Shown in pieces: positions 1-5,638 of a stretch of DNA of 5,638 bases. The DNA is from Pseudomonadota bacterium (lineage in GTDB: Bacteria > Pseudomonadota > Gammaproteobacteria > Burkholderiales > SG8-39): the NCBI GenBank assembly GCA_021825225.1, contig JAKAIH010000201.1:1-5638 (forward strand), given 5' to 3'. Numbering within the stretch: the stretch's first letter is position 1; each line of letters opens with the position of its first letter. The notes under the pieces are model-generated. The model was given only the letters and a program-made list of their open reading frames with translations. It was not told where the DNA came from and made no database searches. Made by a program: the position numbers and the translations under genes.

Positions 1-512
1 TGGCCGGGCTGGCGGCGAACCTCCATCGCCATTTGCGCGAGGGCGAAGGCGATCCGCAGGCGGAACAGACGCTCGCCTGGGGCGCGGCGCTGCACGAAAT
101 CGGTATTTCGATCGCCCACAATGGCTACCACAAGCATTCGGCCTATATCATCGCCAATGCCGACATGCCCGGGTTCTCGCGCATGGAGCAGTCGCAGCTG
201 GCGCGGCTGGTGCTCGCGCATCGCGGCAAGCTCTCCAAGCTGCAGGATCTGAGCCCGGTGGCGGGCGACTGGGAGCTGGTGTTCTGCCTGCGCCTGGCGA
301 GCCTGTTCTGCCGCAGCCGCACCGATCTCGATTTGCCGCGGCTGGCGTGCGAGTCGACCGACAGCGGTTTTCGCCTGCTGCTGCCGGCGGATTTGCAGGA
401 GCAGCGCCCCTTGAGCGCGGCTGCGCTGGCCGAAGAAGCGGACGAGTGGAAATCGATAGGGCTGCGCCTGGAACTGAAGCCGCTGCGCGACGCGGCGGCC
501 CGCGCCGCCTGA
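1..512 (+). CDS. ppx: Exopolyphosphatase (Ppx/GppA family), C-terminal fragment, 5' end outside window
   Basis: Ppx removes terminal phosphates from inorganic polyphosphate in the cytoplasm. The frame is open from base 3 (bases 1-2 belong to a cut codon) to TGA at 510-512, leaving about 169 residues of a protein usually near 500. What remains is the C-terminal HD-like helical part. Numbering from base 3, it shows LHEIG (30-34), an isolated His at 39, HKHSAYI (43-49) and a D-x-PGF stretch (54-58). This run closely matches E. coli Ppx, where the equivalent reads LHEVG...HRHSAY...LPGF. The N-terminal ASKHA ATPase-like catalytic domain lies off the window, so activity cannot be judged. An internal TTG at 33 is not a start, because homology continues upstream. 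The gene converges on the sixA-like gene with a 33-nt gap. The paralogue GppA is the main alternative; ppx is favoured by the sixA neighbour, a pairing I recall from betaproteobacteria. Confidence 0.9.
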   Translation, partial: AGLAANLHRHLREGEGDPQAEQTLAWGAALHEIGISIAHNGYHKHSAYIIANADMPGFSRMEQSQLARLVLAHRGKLSKLQDLSPVAGDWELVFCLRLASLFCRSRTDLDLPRLACESTDSGFRLLLPADLQEQRPLSAAALAEEADEWKSIGLRLELKPLRDAAARAA

Positions 513-545
513 CGCGGGGACACGGGCAGCGAAACGCGCGTGCGG

Positions 546-1013
546 CTAAAGCAGATCGGGGCCGACGACGGCGCGCAGGATGATCTCGTCCGCGCGGTTC
601 GAAAACCACCACAACGCACTTTTCTTGACGGTCCAGTCGGCCGCCTCTCCGGTGAGCAGGGTTGCGGCGAGCCGACCCAGCGTGGGTTGGTGGCCGACGA
701 CGAGGACCGCGCCTTTGCGCTGCGGCCAGCCGCTTGCGGCGATGATACCGGCAACGTTCGTCTGCACGCCGATGCGCCGCTCGGTGGTATAGGGCAGATC
801 CAGCGCAGCGGCGGTTTGCTGCGCACGCTTGGCCGGGCTCACCAGGATCAGGCAGCCGTCCGGCAGCCGCGGCTTGAGCCACGCGGCGACCTGCTTTGCC
901 TGCTTCAAGCCTTTCTTGGTGAGCGCGCGCCCGGAGTCGGGCATTCCGTCCTCGGCGTCGGCATGACGCCACAGCAGCAGGTCGGTACTGAATTCGCCTC
1001 TGTTCTCGGTCAT
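546..1013 (-). CDS. sixA: SixA-like phosphohistidine phosphatase (histidine phosphatase superfamily)
   Basis: A small cytoplasmic phosphatase of 155 residues; E. coli SixA is about 161. The family uses a His nucleophile, and characterised SixA removes phosphate from phosphohistidine on phosphorelay or nitrogen-PTS proteins. The N-terminal RHG-type signature is LLLWRHADAE, with R16 and H17 as the phosphate-binding Arg and nucleophile. SPAKRAQQTA (59-68) supplies the second Arg, R63. VVGHQPTLG (105-113) supplies the second catalytic His, H108. All core residues are present and there is no signal peptide or membrane segment. The ATG at 1013 is supported by GGAGA (minus strand, 1027-1023), nine bases upstream. 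The gene is last in the fur/exporter/sixA minus-strand cluster and tail-to-tail with ppx. The substrate cannot be read from sequence; a generic phosphoglycerate-mutase-like phosphatase is the alternative, but the short length and RHADAE motif favour SixA. Confidence 0.87.
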   Translation of the reverse strand: MTENRGEFSTDLLLWRHADAEDGMPDSGRALTKKGLKQAKQVAAWLKPRLPDGCLILVSPAKRAQQTAAALDLPYTTERRIGVQTNVAGIIAASGWPQRKGAVLVVGHQPTLGRLAATLLTGEAADWTVKKSALWWFSNRADEIILRAVVGPDLL

Positions 1014-1074
1014 ATCAGTCGGTCTCCGTGCAATCGGCCTGCGCCGAATTCGGCCGCGGCCCCGGCTTGAACGC

Positions 1075-1635
1075 CTAGGCCGGCCAGCCCATGAGCGTCA
1101 GCGCGCCGGTGAGCATGAACAGGCCTGCCGCGAACAGCCGTATGGTCTGCAGCGGCAGCTTTGCCGCGAGTTTCTCGCCTATCATAACCGCTGGCACGTT
1201 GGCCAGCATCATGCCCAGCGTCGTGCCCAGCACCACGGCCGCCAGGTTGTCGAAGCGCGCCGCGAGCGCCACCGTCGCGAGCTGGGTCTTGTCGCCCATC
1301 TCGGCCAGGAAGAAAGCAACCAGTGCAGTAACGAAGGCGCCGGCGCGATGGATTTTTGGATCGCCGTCCAGTGCATCCGGATGCAGCGCCCACAGGCCGA
1401 AGCCGATGAACAGCAGCCCGGTCACCCACAGCATCACGCCGGGGCCCGCCAGGTGCGCGAGCCAGGCGCCGACCGAGCCCGCCAGCGCATGATTGGCGAT
1501 CGTCGCCACCAGGATGCCGGCGATGATGGGCCAGGGACGACGCAGCCGCGCCGCAAGCACGAAGGACAGAAGCTGGGTCTTGTCGCCGATTTCGGCGACG
1601 GCGACCAGCAGGGCGGAGGTGAGCAGGGCTTCCAT
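1075..1635 (-). CDS. mneA: GDT1/TMEM165 (UPF0016) family membrane protein, probable Mn2+ exporter
   Basis: A 186-residue inner-membrane transporter with the family's defining twin signatures: EIGDKT (15-20) and EMGDKT (112-117), each at the start of a homologous half. About six hydrophobic segments can be drawn (roughly 4-28, 36-60, 66-84, 99-125, 131-152 and 162-183), three per half, with a short hydrophilic linker DALDGDPKIHRA (87-98). In the family the acidic residues of the two motifs form the cation path. Bacterial members such as Vibrio MneA export manganese; eukaryotic and cyanobacterial relatives move Mn2+, Ca2+ or H+. Mn2+ export here is inferred from family, not shown by the sequence. 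Start ATG at 1635 gives full family length, but no strong Shine-Dalgarno precedes it, so translation may depend on fur, whose stop lies 34 nt upstream. With so short a gap there is no room for a yybP-ykoY manganese riboswitch. Confidence 0.88.
   Translation of the reverse strand: MEALLTSALLVAVAEIGDKTQLLSFVLAARLRRPWPIIAGILVATIANHALAGSVGAWLAHLAGPGVMLWVTGLLFIGFGLWALHPDALDGDPKIHRAGAFVTALVAFFLAEMGDKTQLATVALAARFDNLAAVVLGTTLGMMLANVPAVMIGEKLAAKLPLQTIRLFAAGLFMLTGALTLMGWPA
1280..1587. repeat. 17-nt direct repeat inside the exporter gene, from internal domain duplication
   Basis: The 17-mer AGCTGGGTCTTGTCGCC occurs at 1280-1296 and again at 1571-1587. Read on the minus strand it encodes the GDKTQL core of both signature motifs. 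The two protein halves also align around it (AEIGDKTQL...LAARL versus AEMGDKTQL...LAARF). The repeat is therefore explained by the ancient two-fold duplication of the family plus shared codon choice, and is not a mobile or regulatory repeat. Confidence 0.85.
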
Positions 1636-1669
1636 GCGGGTTCACACACCGCGGCCCTGCCGCGCGGCG

Positions 1670-2098
1670 TCAGGAGGTTTTGTGCGGGCAGTCGGCCTTG
1701 ATGCAATCGACGTACAGATGCAGCGAGTGTTCGTTGATGACAAAGCCGCGCTCCTTGGCGATCTTGTTCTGGCGTTTTTCGATTTCGGCGTCGTAGAATT
1801 CCTCAACCCGTCCGCACTGCAGGCACACCAGATGGTCGTGATGGTTGCCCACGTTGAGTTCGAACACGGCGCGGCCGGATTCGAAATGATGCCGCTGCAA
1901 CAGGCCGGCATGCTCGAACTGGGTCAGCACCCGATAGACCGTGGCCAGGCCGGTGTCCATGCCCTCGGCGACGAGCAACTTGTATACATCCTCGGCGGAC
2001 AGGTGCCTGACCTTGCTCTTCTCGAACAAATTGAGGATCTTGAGGCGGGGCGCGGTAACCTTGAGGCCGATGGTTTTGAGATCTTCAGGCTTGCTCAT
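1670..2098 (-). CDS. fur: Ferric uptake regulator Fur
   Basis: Fur is the iron-sensing dimeric repressor; with Fe2+ bound it blocks promoters of iron-uptake genes. The 142-residue protein is of normal length. Residues 1-80 form the winged-helix DNA-binding part, with TAPRLKIL (15-22) and the recognition-helix signature [10 protein letters not shown] (49-58). The dimerisation part has [12 protein letters not shown] (85-96), carrying the HHDH metal ligands and the C92/C95 pair. A second pair, C132 and C137 (DCIKADCPH), completes the structural zinc site pattern of E. coli Fur. The ATG at 2098 (MSKPEDLK) fits the family start, but only a weak GGA lies upstream, too far away for a good Shine-Dalgarno. 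It is divergent from bamE, a known arrangement in Pseudomonas and Xanthomonas (fur/omlA), and heads a minus-strand cluster with the Mn exporter. Zur or PerR are alternatives; overall similarity and gene order make Fur clearly best. Confidence 0.96.
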   Translation of the reverse strand: MSKPEDLKTIGLKVTAPRLKILNLFEKSKVRHLSAEDVYKLLVAEGMDTGLATVYRVLTQFEHAGLLQRHHFESGRAVFELNVGNHHDHLVCLQCGRVEEFYDAEIEKRQNKIAKERGFVINEHSLHLYVDCIKADCPHKTS

Positions 2099-2115
2099 AG
2101 CGTCGATGGGTCCGG

Positions 2116-2144
2116 TCGATGGGGCGGATAAACTAGGTTATCAT
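2116..2144 (+). promoter_or_regulatory. Candidate sigma-70 promoter for bamE
   Basis: The -10 is TATCAT (2139-2144), five of six matches to consensus. A weak -35, TCGATG (2116-2121), stands 17 nt upstream with three of six matches. Transcription would start near 2151, leaving a leader of about 30 nt with AGGGA (2163-2167) as the likely ribosome site. It is a pattern match only. Confidence 0.4.
2127..2142. promoter_or_regulatory. GATAA/TTATC dyad, possible Fur or other operator
   Basis: GATAA (2127-2131) and TTATC (2138-2142) are perfect inverted arms around ACTAGG, whose inner CTAG is itself palindromic; 14 of 16 positions are symmetric. The arms resemble the outer arms of a Fur box. The spacing is wrong, however: six bases between arms instead of the nine of the 19-bp consensus or the three of the 13-bp core. 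Across 19 positions I count only about 10 matches. Fur autoregulation is plausible from position but not demonstrated. Confidence 0.3.
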
Positions 2145-2156
2145 ATTGCGTTTCAC
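2128..2156 (-). promoter_or_regulatory. Candidate promoter for fur (minus strand)
   Basis: Read on the minus strand, GTGAAA (2156-2151) could be a -35 with four of six matches. It stands 17 nt before GTTTAT (2133-2128), a poor -10. A better -10, TATGAT (2145-2140), has five of six matches but lacks a good -35. Either choice puts the fur promoter on top of the bamE promoter, so the two could compete or be co-regulated. Confidence 0.3.
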
Positions 2157-2180
2157 CCTCCTAGGGAACGAATTCAACCC

Positions 2181-2732
2181 ATGTTCGCACGCGCACTGGC
2201 CGCATTAGCCGTATTCCTCCTCGCGTCCTGCGGTTCCGCCGGGCTGCCGATTCCGGATCTCAAACCTTACCGGATCGAAATCCAGCAGGGAAATTACGTT
2301 TCCCAGGAAATGGTGTCGCAGCTGAAGCCGGGCATGAGCAAGGACCAGGTGCGCTTCGTCCTGGGCACGCCCCTGATCACCGACGCCTTTCATGCCGACC
2401 GCTGGGATTATGTGTACCGGCGGCAGAAGGTCAATTCCACCGTGTTGGAGCATCGCAAGTTCGCGGTGTTCTTCGAGAACGGCAAACTGAAGCGCATCGA
2501 AGGCGACGTGAAGCCCGCGGCCGACGCCGAGGCTGCCGCGGTCAAGCCGCCCGAAGCGCAAGCTGCTGCCGGCAAATCGACTGGATTCAAAGAGGCCGAA
2601 CCCAAGGCGGCCGCGCCGGCAGCGTCCGAGCCGGCTAAAACTGCACCAGCCGCTGAGCTTGCGCCGGCTCAGCCGGCACAAGGCAAATCCGGGGATAAAA
2701 GCTGGTGGCAAAAGCTGAAGGACATGTTTTGA
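2181..2732 (+). CDS. bamE: Outer-membrane assembly lipoprotein BamE (SmpA/OmlA family) with long C-terminal tail
   Basis: BamE is the small lipoprotein of the BAM complex that folds beta-barrel proteins into the outer membrane. The ATG at 2181 gives a 183-residue protein with a proper lipoprotein signal: FARAL, a hydrophobic run, then lipobox LASC with the lipidated Cys at 17. The frame stays open further upstream, but only this start places the signal at the N-terminus. AGGGA (2163-2167) precedes it at a rather long 13 nt. Residues 27-109 form the SmpA/OmlA domain: IQQGNYVS (34-41), [10 protein letters not shown] (48-57), [10 protein letters not shown] (61-70), W75-YVYR and a final KRIEGDV strand. 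E. coli BamE is 113 residues and ends about there. Here some 60 residues rich in Ala, Pro, Lys and Glu follow (111-172), probably disordered, and then a basic aromatic end, [11 protein letters not shown] (173-183). dapB starts 31 nt downstream, probably on the same transcript. Confidence 0.94.
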   Translation: MFARALAALAVFLLASCGSAGLPIPDLKPYRIEIQQGNYVSQEMVSQLKPGMSKDQVRFVLGTPLITDAFHADRWDYVYRRQKVNSTVLEHRKFAVFFENGKLKRIEGDVKPAADAEAAAVKPPEAQAAAGKSTGFKEAEPKAAAPAASEPAKTAPAAELAPAQPAQGKSGDKSWWQKLKDMF

Positions 2733-2763
2733 TCGGGGCATTGGTAAAGAACAAGGTGGTCGC

Positions 2764-3561
2764 ATGAAAATCGCTATTGCCGGCAGTTGCGGGCGCATGG
2801 GCCGCACCCTGATCGAGTCGGTCCTCGCCGGCGCGGATCTGGAGCTCACGGCGGCGCTGGAAGTTGCCGCCAGTCCTCAGCTTGGCCGCGACGCGGGCGA
2901 GGCTTTGGGCAGCGCCTGCGGTGTCGCGATCAGCGCCGATTATGCCGCCGGCATCGCCGCCTCCGACTGCCTGATCGATTTCACCCGGCCAGAGGGCAGC
3001 CTGCTGCACCTGGATGCCTGCGTCAAGGCGGGGACGAACATGGTGATCGGCACCACGGGATTCAGCGCCGAGGGCAGGCAGCGCATCGCTGCCGCGGCCA
3101 AGCGCATCGCCATCGTATTCGCGCCGAATATGGCAGTGGGCGTCAATGCCACCTTCAAGTTGGCCGAGGTCGCGGCGAAAATCCTCGGGGACGCCTACGA
3201 CGTCGAGATCGTCGAGGCGCATCACCGGCACAAAGTCGATGCGCCTTCCGGCACCGCGCTCAGGCTGGGCGAGGTGGTTGCGACGGCGCTGGGCAGGGAC
3301 CTGAAGAGCTGCGCCGTGTACGGGCGCGAGGGCGACACCGGCGAGCGCGATGCGAAGAGCATAGGATTTCACTCGATCCGCGGCGGCGACATTGTGGGCG
3401 AGCACACGGTCATCTTTGCCGGCAGCGGTGAGCGCGTCGAAGTCACTGTGCGTTCGCAAAGCCGCATGACCTATGCGGTGGGCGCGCTGCGGGCTGCGCG
3501 TTTCCTCGGCGGCAAGTCGTCGGGCCTTTACGATATGCAGGACGTGCTGGCGCTGAAATAG
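2764..3561 (+). CDS. dapB: 4-hydroxy-tetrahydrodipicolinate reductase DapB
   Basis: DapB reduces hydroxy-tetrahydrodipicolinate with NAD(P)H in the diaminopimelate/lysine pathway, in the cytoplasm. The protein has 265 residues, normal length. The N-terminal Rossmann nucleotide fold carries GSCGRMGR (7-14), [10 protein letters not shown] (71-80) and GTTGF (96-100). The catalytic and substrate loop is [15 protein letters not shown] (151-165), with H153 and K157 equivalent to E. coli H159 and K163. The C-terminal [14 protein letters not shown] (235-248) and GLYDMQDVL complete the fold. By recalled alignment, E33 matches E. coli E38, but V34 replaces R39, the residue that contacts the NADPH 2'-phosphate. 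The start ATG is supported by AAGGTG (2753-2758) five bases upstream and gives the expected MKIAIAG opening. It lies 31 nt after bamE. Identity is secure; the cofactor preference is inference. Confidence 0.97.
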   Translation: MKIAIAGSCGRMGRTLIESVLAGADLELTAALEVAASPQLGRDAGEALGSACGVAISADYAAGIAASDCLIDFTRPEGSLLHLDACVKAGTNMVIGTTGFSAEGRQRIAAAAKRIAIVFAPNMAVGVNATFKLAEVAAKILGDAYDVEIVEAHHRHKVDAPSGTALRLGEVVATALGRDLKSCAVYGREGDTGERDAKSIGFHSIRGGDIVGEHTVIFAGSGERVEVTVRSQSRMTYAVGALRAARFLGGKSSGLYDMQDVLALK

Positions 3562-3599
3562 CCCTCGACCGACCAGGCTCTCGCCGGACTACGCAGCGT

Positions 3600-3629
3600 T
3601 TGCCGTAAGTTGCCCTTCCGGGGTATACT
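3600..3629 (+). promoter_or_regulatory. Candidate sigma-70 promoter for carA
   Basis: The -10 is TATACT (3624-3629), five of six matches. The -35 TTGCCG (3600-3605) has four of six, with an 18-nt spacer. Transcription would begin near 3636, giving a leader of about 64 nt that starts almost directly with the hairpin at 3641-3672. No ArgR-like AT-rich palindrome is convincing nearby. The rest of the 138-nt dapB-carA gap (3562-3599) shows nothing recognisable. Confidence 0.5.
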
Positions 3630-3640
3630 TAACAAGTTTG

Positions 3641-3672
3641 ACGGGACGGAACAGCTGCTGTTTCTGTCCCGT
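3641..3672 (+). terminator. Strong hairpin in the dapB-carA gap: carA leader structure, attenuator or weak terminator
   Basis: Outer arms ACGGGAC (3641-3647) and GTCCCGT (3666-3672) pair perfectly. Inner arms GGAACAG (3648-3654) and CTGTTTC (3658-3664) pair with one G-U. One bulged T (3665) and a CTG loop (3655-3657) complete a 14-bp stem. TTCTGT follows, a poor U-tract. It could end bamE-dapB transcripts, attenuate carA, or protect the 5' end of the carA message; the sequence alone does not decide. carA's ribosome site (3689-3693) lies outside the stem. Confidence 0.5.
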
Positions 3673-3699
3673 TTCTGTATATAAATCCTGGAGTTAGCC

Positions 3700-4857
3700 G
3701 TGTCCTCGCCGTTCCCGCCCGCCATTCTCGTGCTCGCAGACGGAACGGTATTTAACGGTATCGGCGTCGGCGCAGCCGGCAGTTCCGCGGGTGAGGTGGT
3801 ATTCAATACCGCCATGACCGGCTACCAGGAAATCCTCAGCGACCCCTCTTACTGCCGCCAGATCGTCACGCTGACCTATCCGCACATCGGCAATACCGGG
3901 GTCAACCGCGAGGATCAGGAATCGGCGCAGCTATATGCCGCCGGCCTGGTGATCCGCGACCTGCCCTTGCGCGTATCGAATTTCCGCAGCGAGCAGAGCC
4001 TGTCCGATTATCTCAAGACCAACAAGGTCGTCGCCATCGCCGGCATCGACACGCGCAAGCTCACACGCATCCTGCGCAGCGCCGGAGCGCAGTCGGGCTG
4101 CCTCCTCGCCGCCGAGCAGGGCGCGACGCTGGGCGAGGCGGATGTGGCCCGTGCCCTCGCCGCGGCGCGCGAGTTTCCGGGGCTTTCGGGCATGGATCTG
4201 GCCAAGGTAGTGTCTGCGCGCGAGCCCTACCAGTGGAACGAAGGCGCCTGGACTCTGGGCGCGGGATACAAAAAGATCGAGAATCATCGTTTCCATGTCG
4301 CTGCTTACGATTACGGCATCAAGCGCAATATCCTGCGCCTGCTGACCGAACGCGGTTGCAGGGTGACGGTGTTCCCGGCGCAGACACCGGCCAAGGCGGT
4401 GCTCGCGGCCAAGCCCGACGGCGTCTTCCTCTCGAACGGCCCGGGCGATCCCGAGCCTTGCGATTACGCCATCGAGGCGATACGGGAAATCGTCGCTGTC
4501 GGCATGCCGACCTTCGGCATCTGCCTGGGCCACCAATTGCTCGGCCTGGCCTCGGGCGCAAAGACCGTGAAAATGAAATTCGGCCACCACGGCGCCAATC
4601 ACCCGGTGAAGGATCTGGACACGGGGCAGGTGGTGATTTCCAGCCAGAACCACGGCTTTGCCGTGGACGCGGCGAGCCTGCCCGCCAATCTGCGGCCTAC
4701 CCATGTGTCGCTGTTCGACGGCAGTCTGCAGGGCATGGCGCGCACCGACCGGCCCGCGTTCTGCTTCCAGGGCCATCCCGAGGCGAGCCCGGGCCCGCAC
4801 GACATCGGCTACCTGTTCGATCGCTTCGCGAAACTCATGGAAGAAAGAAAAGCATGA
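3700..4857 (+). CDS. carA: Carbamoyl-phosphate synthase small (glutaminase) subunit CarA
   Basis: CarA hydrolyses glutamine and passes ammonia through a tunnel to CarB, which makes carbamoyl phosphate for arginine and pyrimidine synthesis. It has 385 residues, the usual length. The N-terminal CPSase small-subunit domain (about 7-140) includes ADGTVFNG (13-20), [20 protein letters not shown] (31-50) and [12 protein letters not shown] (115-126). The class I glutamine amidotransferase domain (about 198-380) has [13 protein letters not shown] (243-255) and the nucleophile elbow GICLGHQ with C275. The other two triad members are H359 and E361 in [12 protein letters not shown]. This spacing equals E. 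coli C269/H353/E355. The start is GTG at 3700, supported by TGGAG (3689-3693) six bases upstream; no nearby ATG would keep the N-terminus. The TGA overlaps the ATG of a short frame leading to carB. Confidence 0.97.
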   Translation: MSSPFPPAILVLADGTVFNGIGVGAAGSSAGEVVFNTAMTGYQEILSDPSYCRQIVTLTYPHIGNTGVNREDQESAQLYAAGLVIRDLPLRVSNFRSEQSLSDYLKTNKVVAIAGIDTRKLTRILRSAGAQSGCLLAAEQGATLGEADVARALAAAREFPGLSGMDLAKVVSAREPYQWNEGAWTLGAGYKKIENHRFHVAAYDYGIKRNILRLLTERGCRVTVFPAQTPAKAVLAAKPDGVFLSNGPGDPEPCDYAIEAIREIVAVGMPTFGICLGHQLLGLASGAKTVKMKFGHHGANHPVKDLDTGQVVISSQNHGFAVDAASLPANLRPTHVSLFDGSLQGMARTDRPAFCFQGHPEASPGPHDIGYLFDRFAKLMEERKA

Positions 4858-4915
4858 GCTGTCGGGAATGCCAAGCCAATGCGCTACTCCGCTTATCCTC
4901 GGCGGTCGCTCTCTA

Positions 4916-4916
<1 letters not shown>
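4854..4916 (+). CDS. Putative 20-codon linking frame between carA and carB
   Basis: This frame starts at an ATG overlapping the carA stop (ATGA, 4854-4857). It runs 20 codons and ends at a TAA whose last base is the first base of the carB ATG (TAATG, 4914-4918). It fills the whole carA-carB gap. A purine-rich stretch with GGAAG (4839-4843), ten bases before the ATG, could serve as ribosome site, whereas carB itself has no evident Shine-Dalgarno. The peptide begins MSCRECQ and ends in a mildly hydrophobic [11 protein letters not shown]; no family is recognisable. A likely role, if real, is carrying ribosomes from carA to carB by translational coupling rather than making a functional peptide. 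Chance is a real alternative, because a frame this short has little statistical weight. Confidence 0.4.

Positions 4917-5638
<722 letters not shown>

Larger units (their letters stand above)
2099..2180. promoter_or_regulatory. Shared control region between divergent fur and bamE
   Basis: This 82-nt gap must hold the promoters for both the fur cluster and the bamE-dapB unit. It contains an AT-rich core (2127-2147) in otherwise GC-rich DNA, overlapping promoter candidates on both strands and an imperfect dyad. It also contains an AGGAGG on the minus strand (2162-2157). Transcription start sites are not known from sequence. Confidence 0.7.

Noticed and set aside
499..518. CCCGCG/CGCGGG inverted repeat at the ppx stop as a terminator
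   Set aside because: It is only a six-base stem with an eight-base loop and no T-run on either side; such repeats are expected in GC-rich DNA.
143..972. Long overlapping open frames on the minus strand opposite ppx and in other frames over the sixA region
   Set aside because: They are compositionally odd (Arg/Ala/Pro/Ser-rich), overlap ppx and sixA whose motifs are clear, and resemble no family. High GC makes stop codons rare in shadow frames.
1649..1667. GC-rich hairpin options between fur and the exporter as a terminator
   Set aside because: The stems are only five pairs with competing registers and no T-tract, so I take it as GC-rich spacer rather than an operon boundary.
1493..2131. Plus-strand open frame of about 210 codons across fur
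   Set aside because: It is antisense to fur, which has all its metal ligands and family length, and this frame shows no recognisable domain.
1941..2180. Upstream in-frame extension of bamE
   Set aside because: It would place 80 unrelated residues before a textbook lipoprotein signal and overlap fur on the other strand. The ATG at 2181 is clearly the better start.
3638..3685. TTGACG (3638-3643) with TATAAA (3680-3685) as a second carA promoter
   Set aside because: Both hexamers look good individually, but the spacing is 36 nt, far outside the 16-18 nt needed. TTGACG also falls in the hairpin arm.
3638..3697. TTG-started 19-codon frame in the carA leader as an attenuation leader peptide
   Set aside because: There is a rare start codon at the presumed 5' end with no ribosome site, and no run of arginine codons.

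Overview
The window looks like a GC-rich stretch of core chromosome from a Gram-negative proteobacterium. I favour a betaproteobacterium, for three reasons: fur divergent from bamE, bamE running into dapB and then carA-carB, and ppx beside a sixA-type phosphatase. BamE itself implies an outer membrane. I cannot name a genus. I see no insertion sequence, phage gene, tRNA, rRNA or CRISPR array, and nothing in composition that suggests horizontal transfer. I did not find a new multi-gene system. The worthwhile signals are small: gene junctions, leaders and residue-level oddities.

Layout, left to right. (1) Bases 1-512 (+) are the 3' end of ppx, exopolyphosphatase. (2) Converging on it is a minus-strand cluster read fur (2098-1670), then a GDT1/TMEM165-family manganese exporter (1635-1075), then a sixA-like histidine phosphatase (1013-546). 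The gaps are 34 and 61 nt, so one transcript started by fur is plausible. (3) Bases 2099-2180 are the control region shared by divergent fur and bamE. It contains a GATAA/TTATC dyad overlapping candidate -10 elements on both strands. (4) On the plus strand, bamE (2181-2732) and dapB (2764-3561) are 31 nt apart. A 138-nt gap follows, with a candidate promoter and a 14-bp bulged hairpin, and then carA (3700-4857). (5) carA and carB (4916 to the window edge) are joined by a 20-codon reading frame that overlaps carA as ATGA and carB as TAATG.

Functionally the window mixes housekeeping jobs. Fur and the Mn2+ exporter both concern transition-metal balance, and BamE helps assemble outer-membrane proteins. 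DapB feeds diaminopimelate (cell wall) and lysine synthesis. CarA and CarB together make carbamoyl phosphate for arginine and pyrimidines. Ppx degrades polyphosphate, and the SixA-like enzyme probably removes phosphate from phosphohistidine. Only fur/exporter and carA/carB have a clear shared purpose; the rest is a conserved neighbourhood rather than a pathway.
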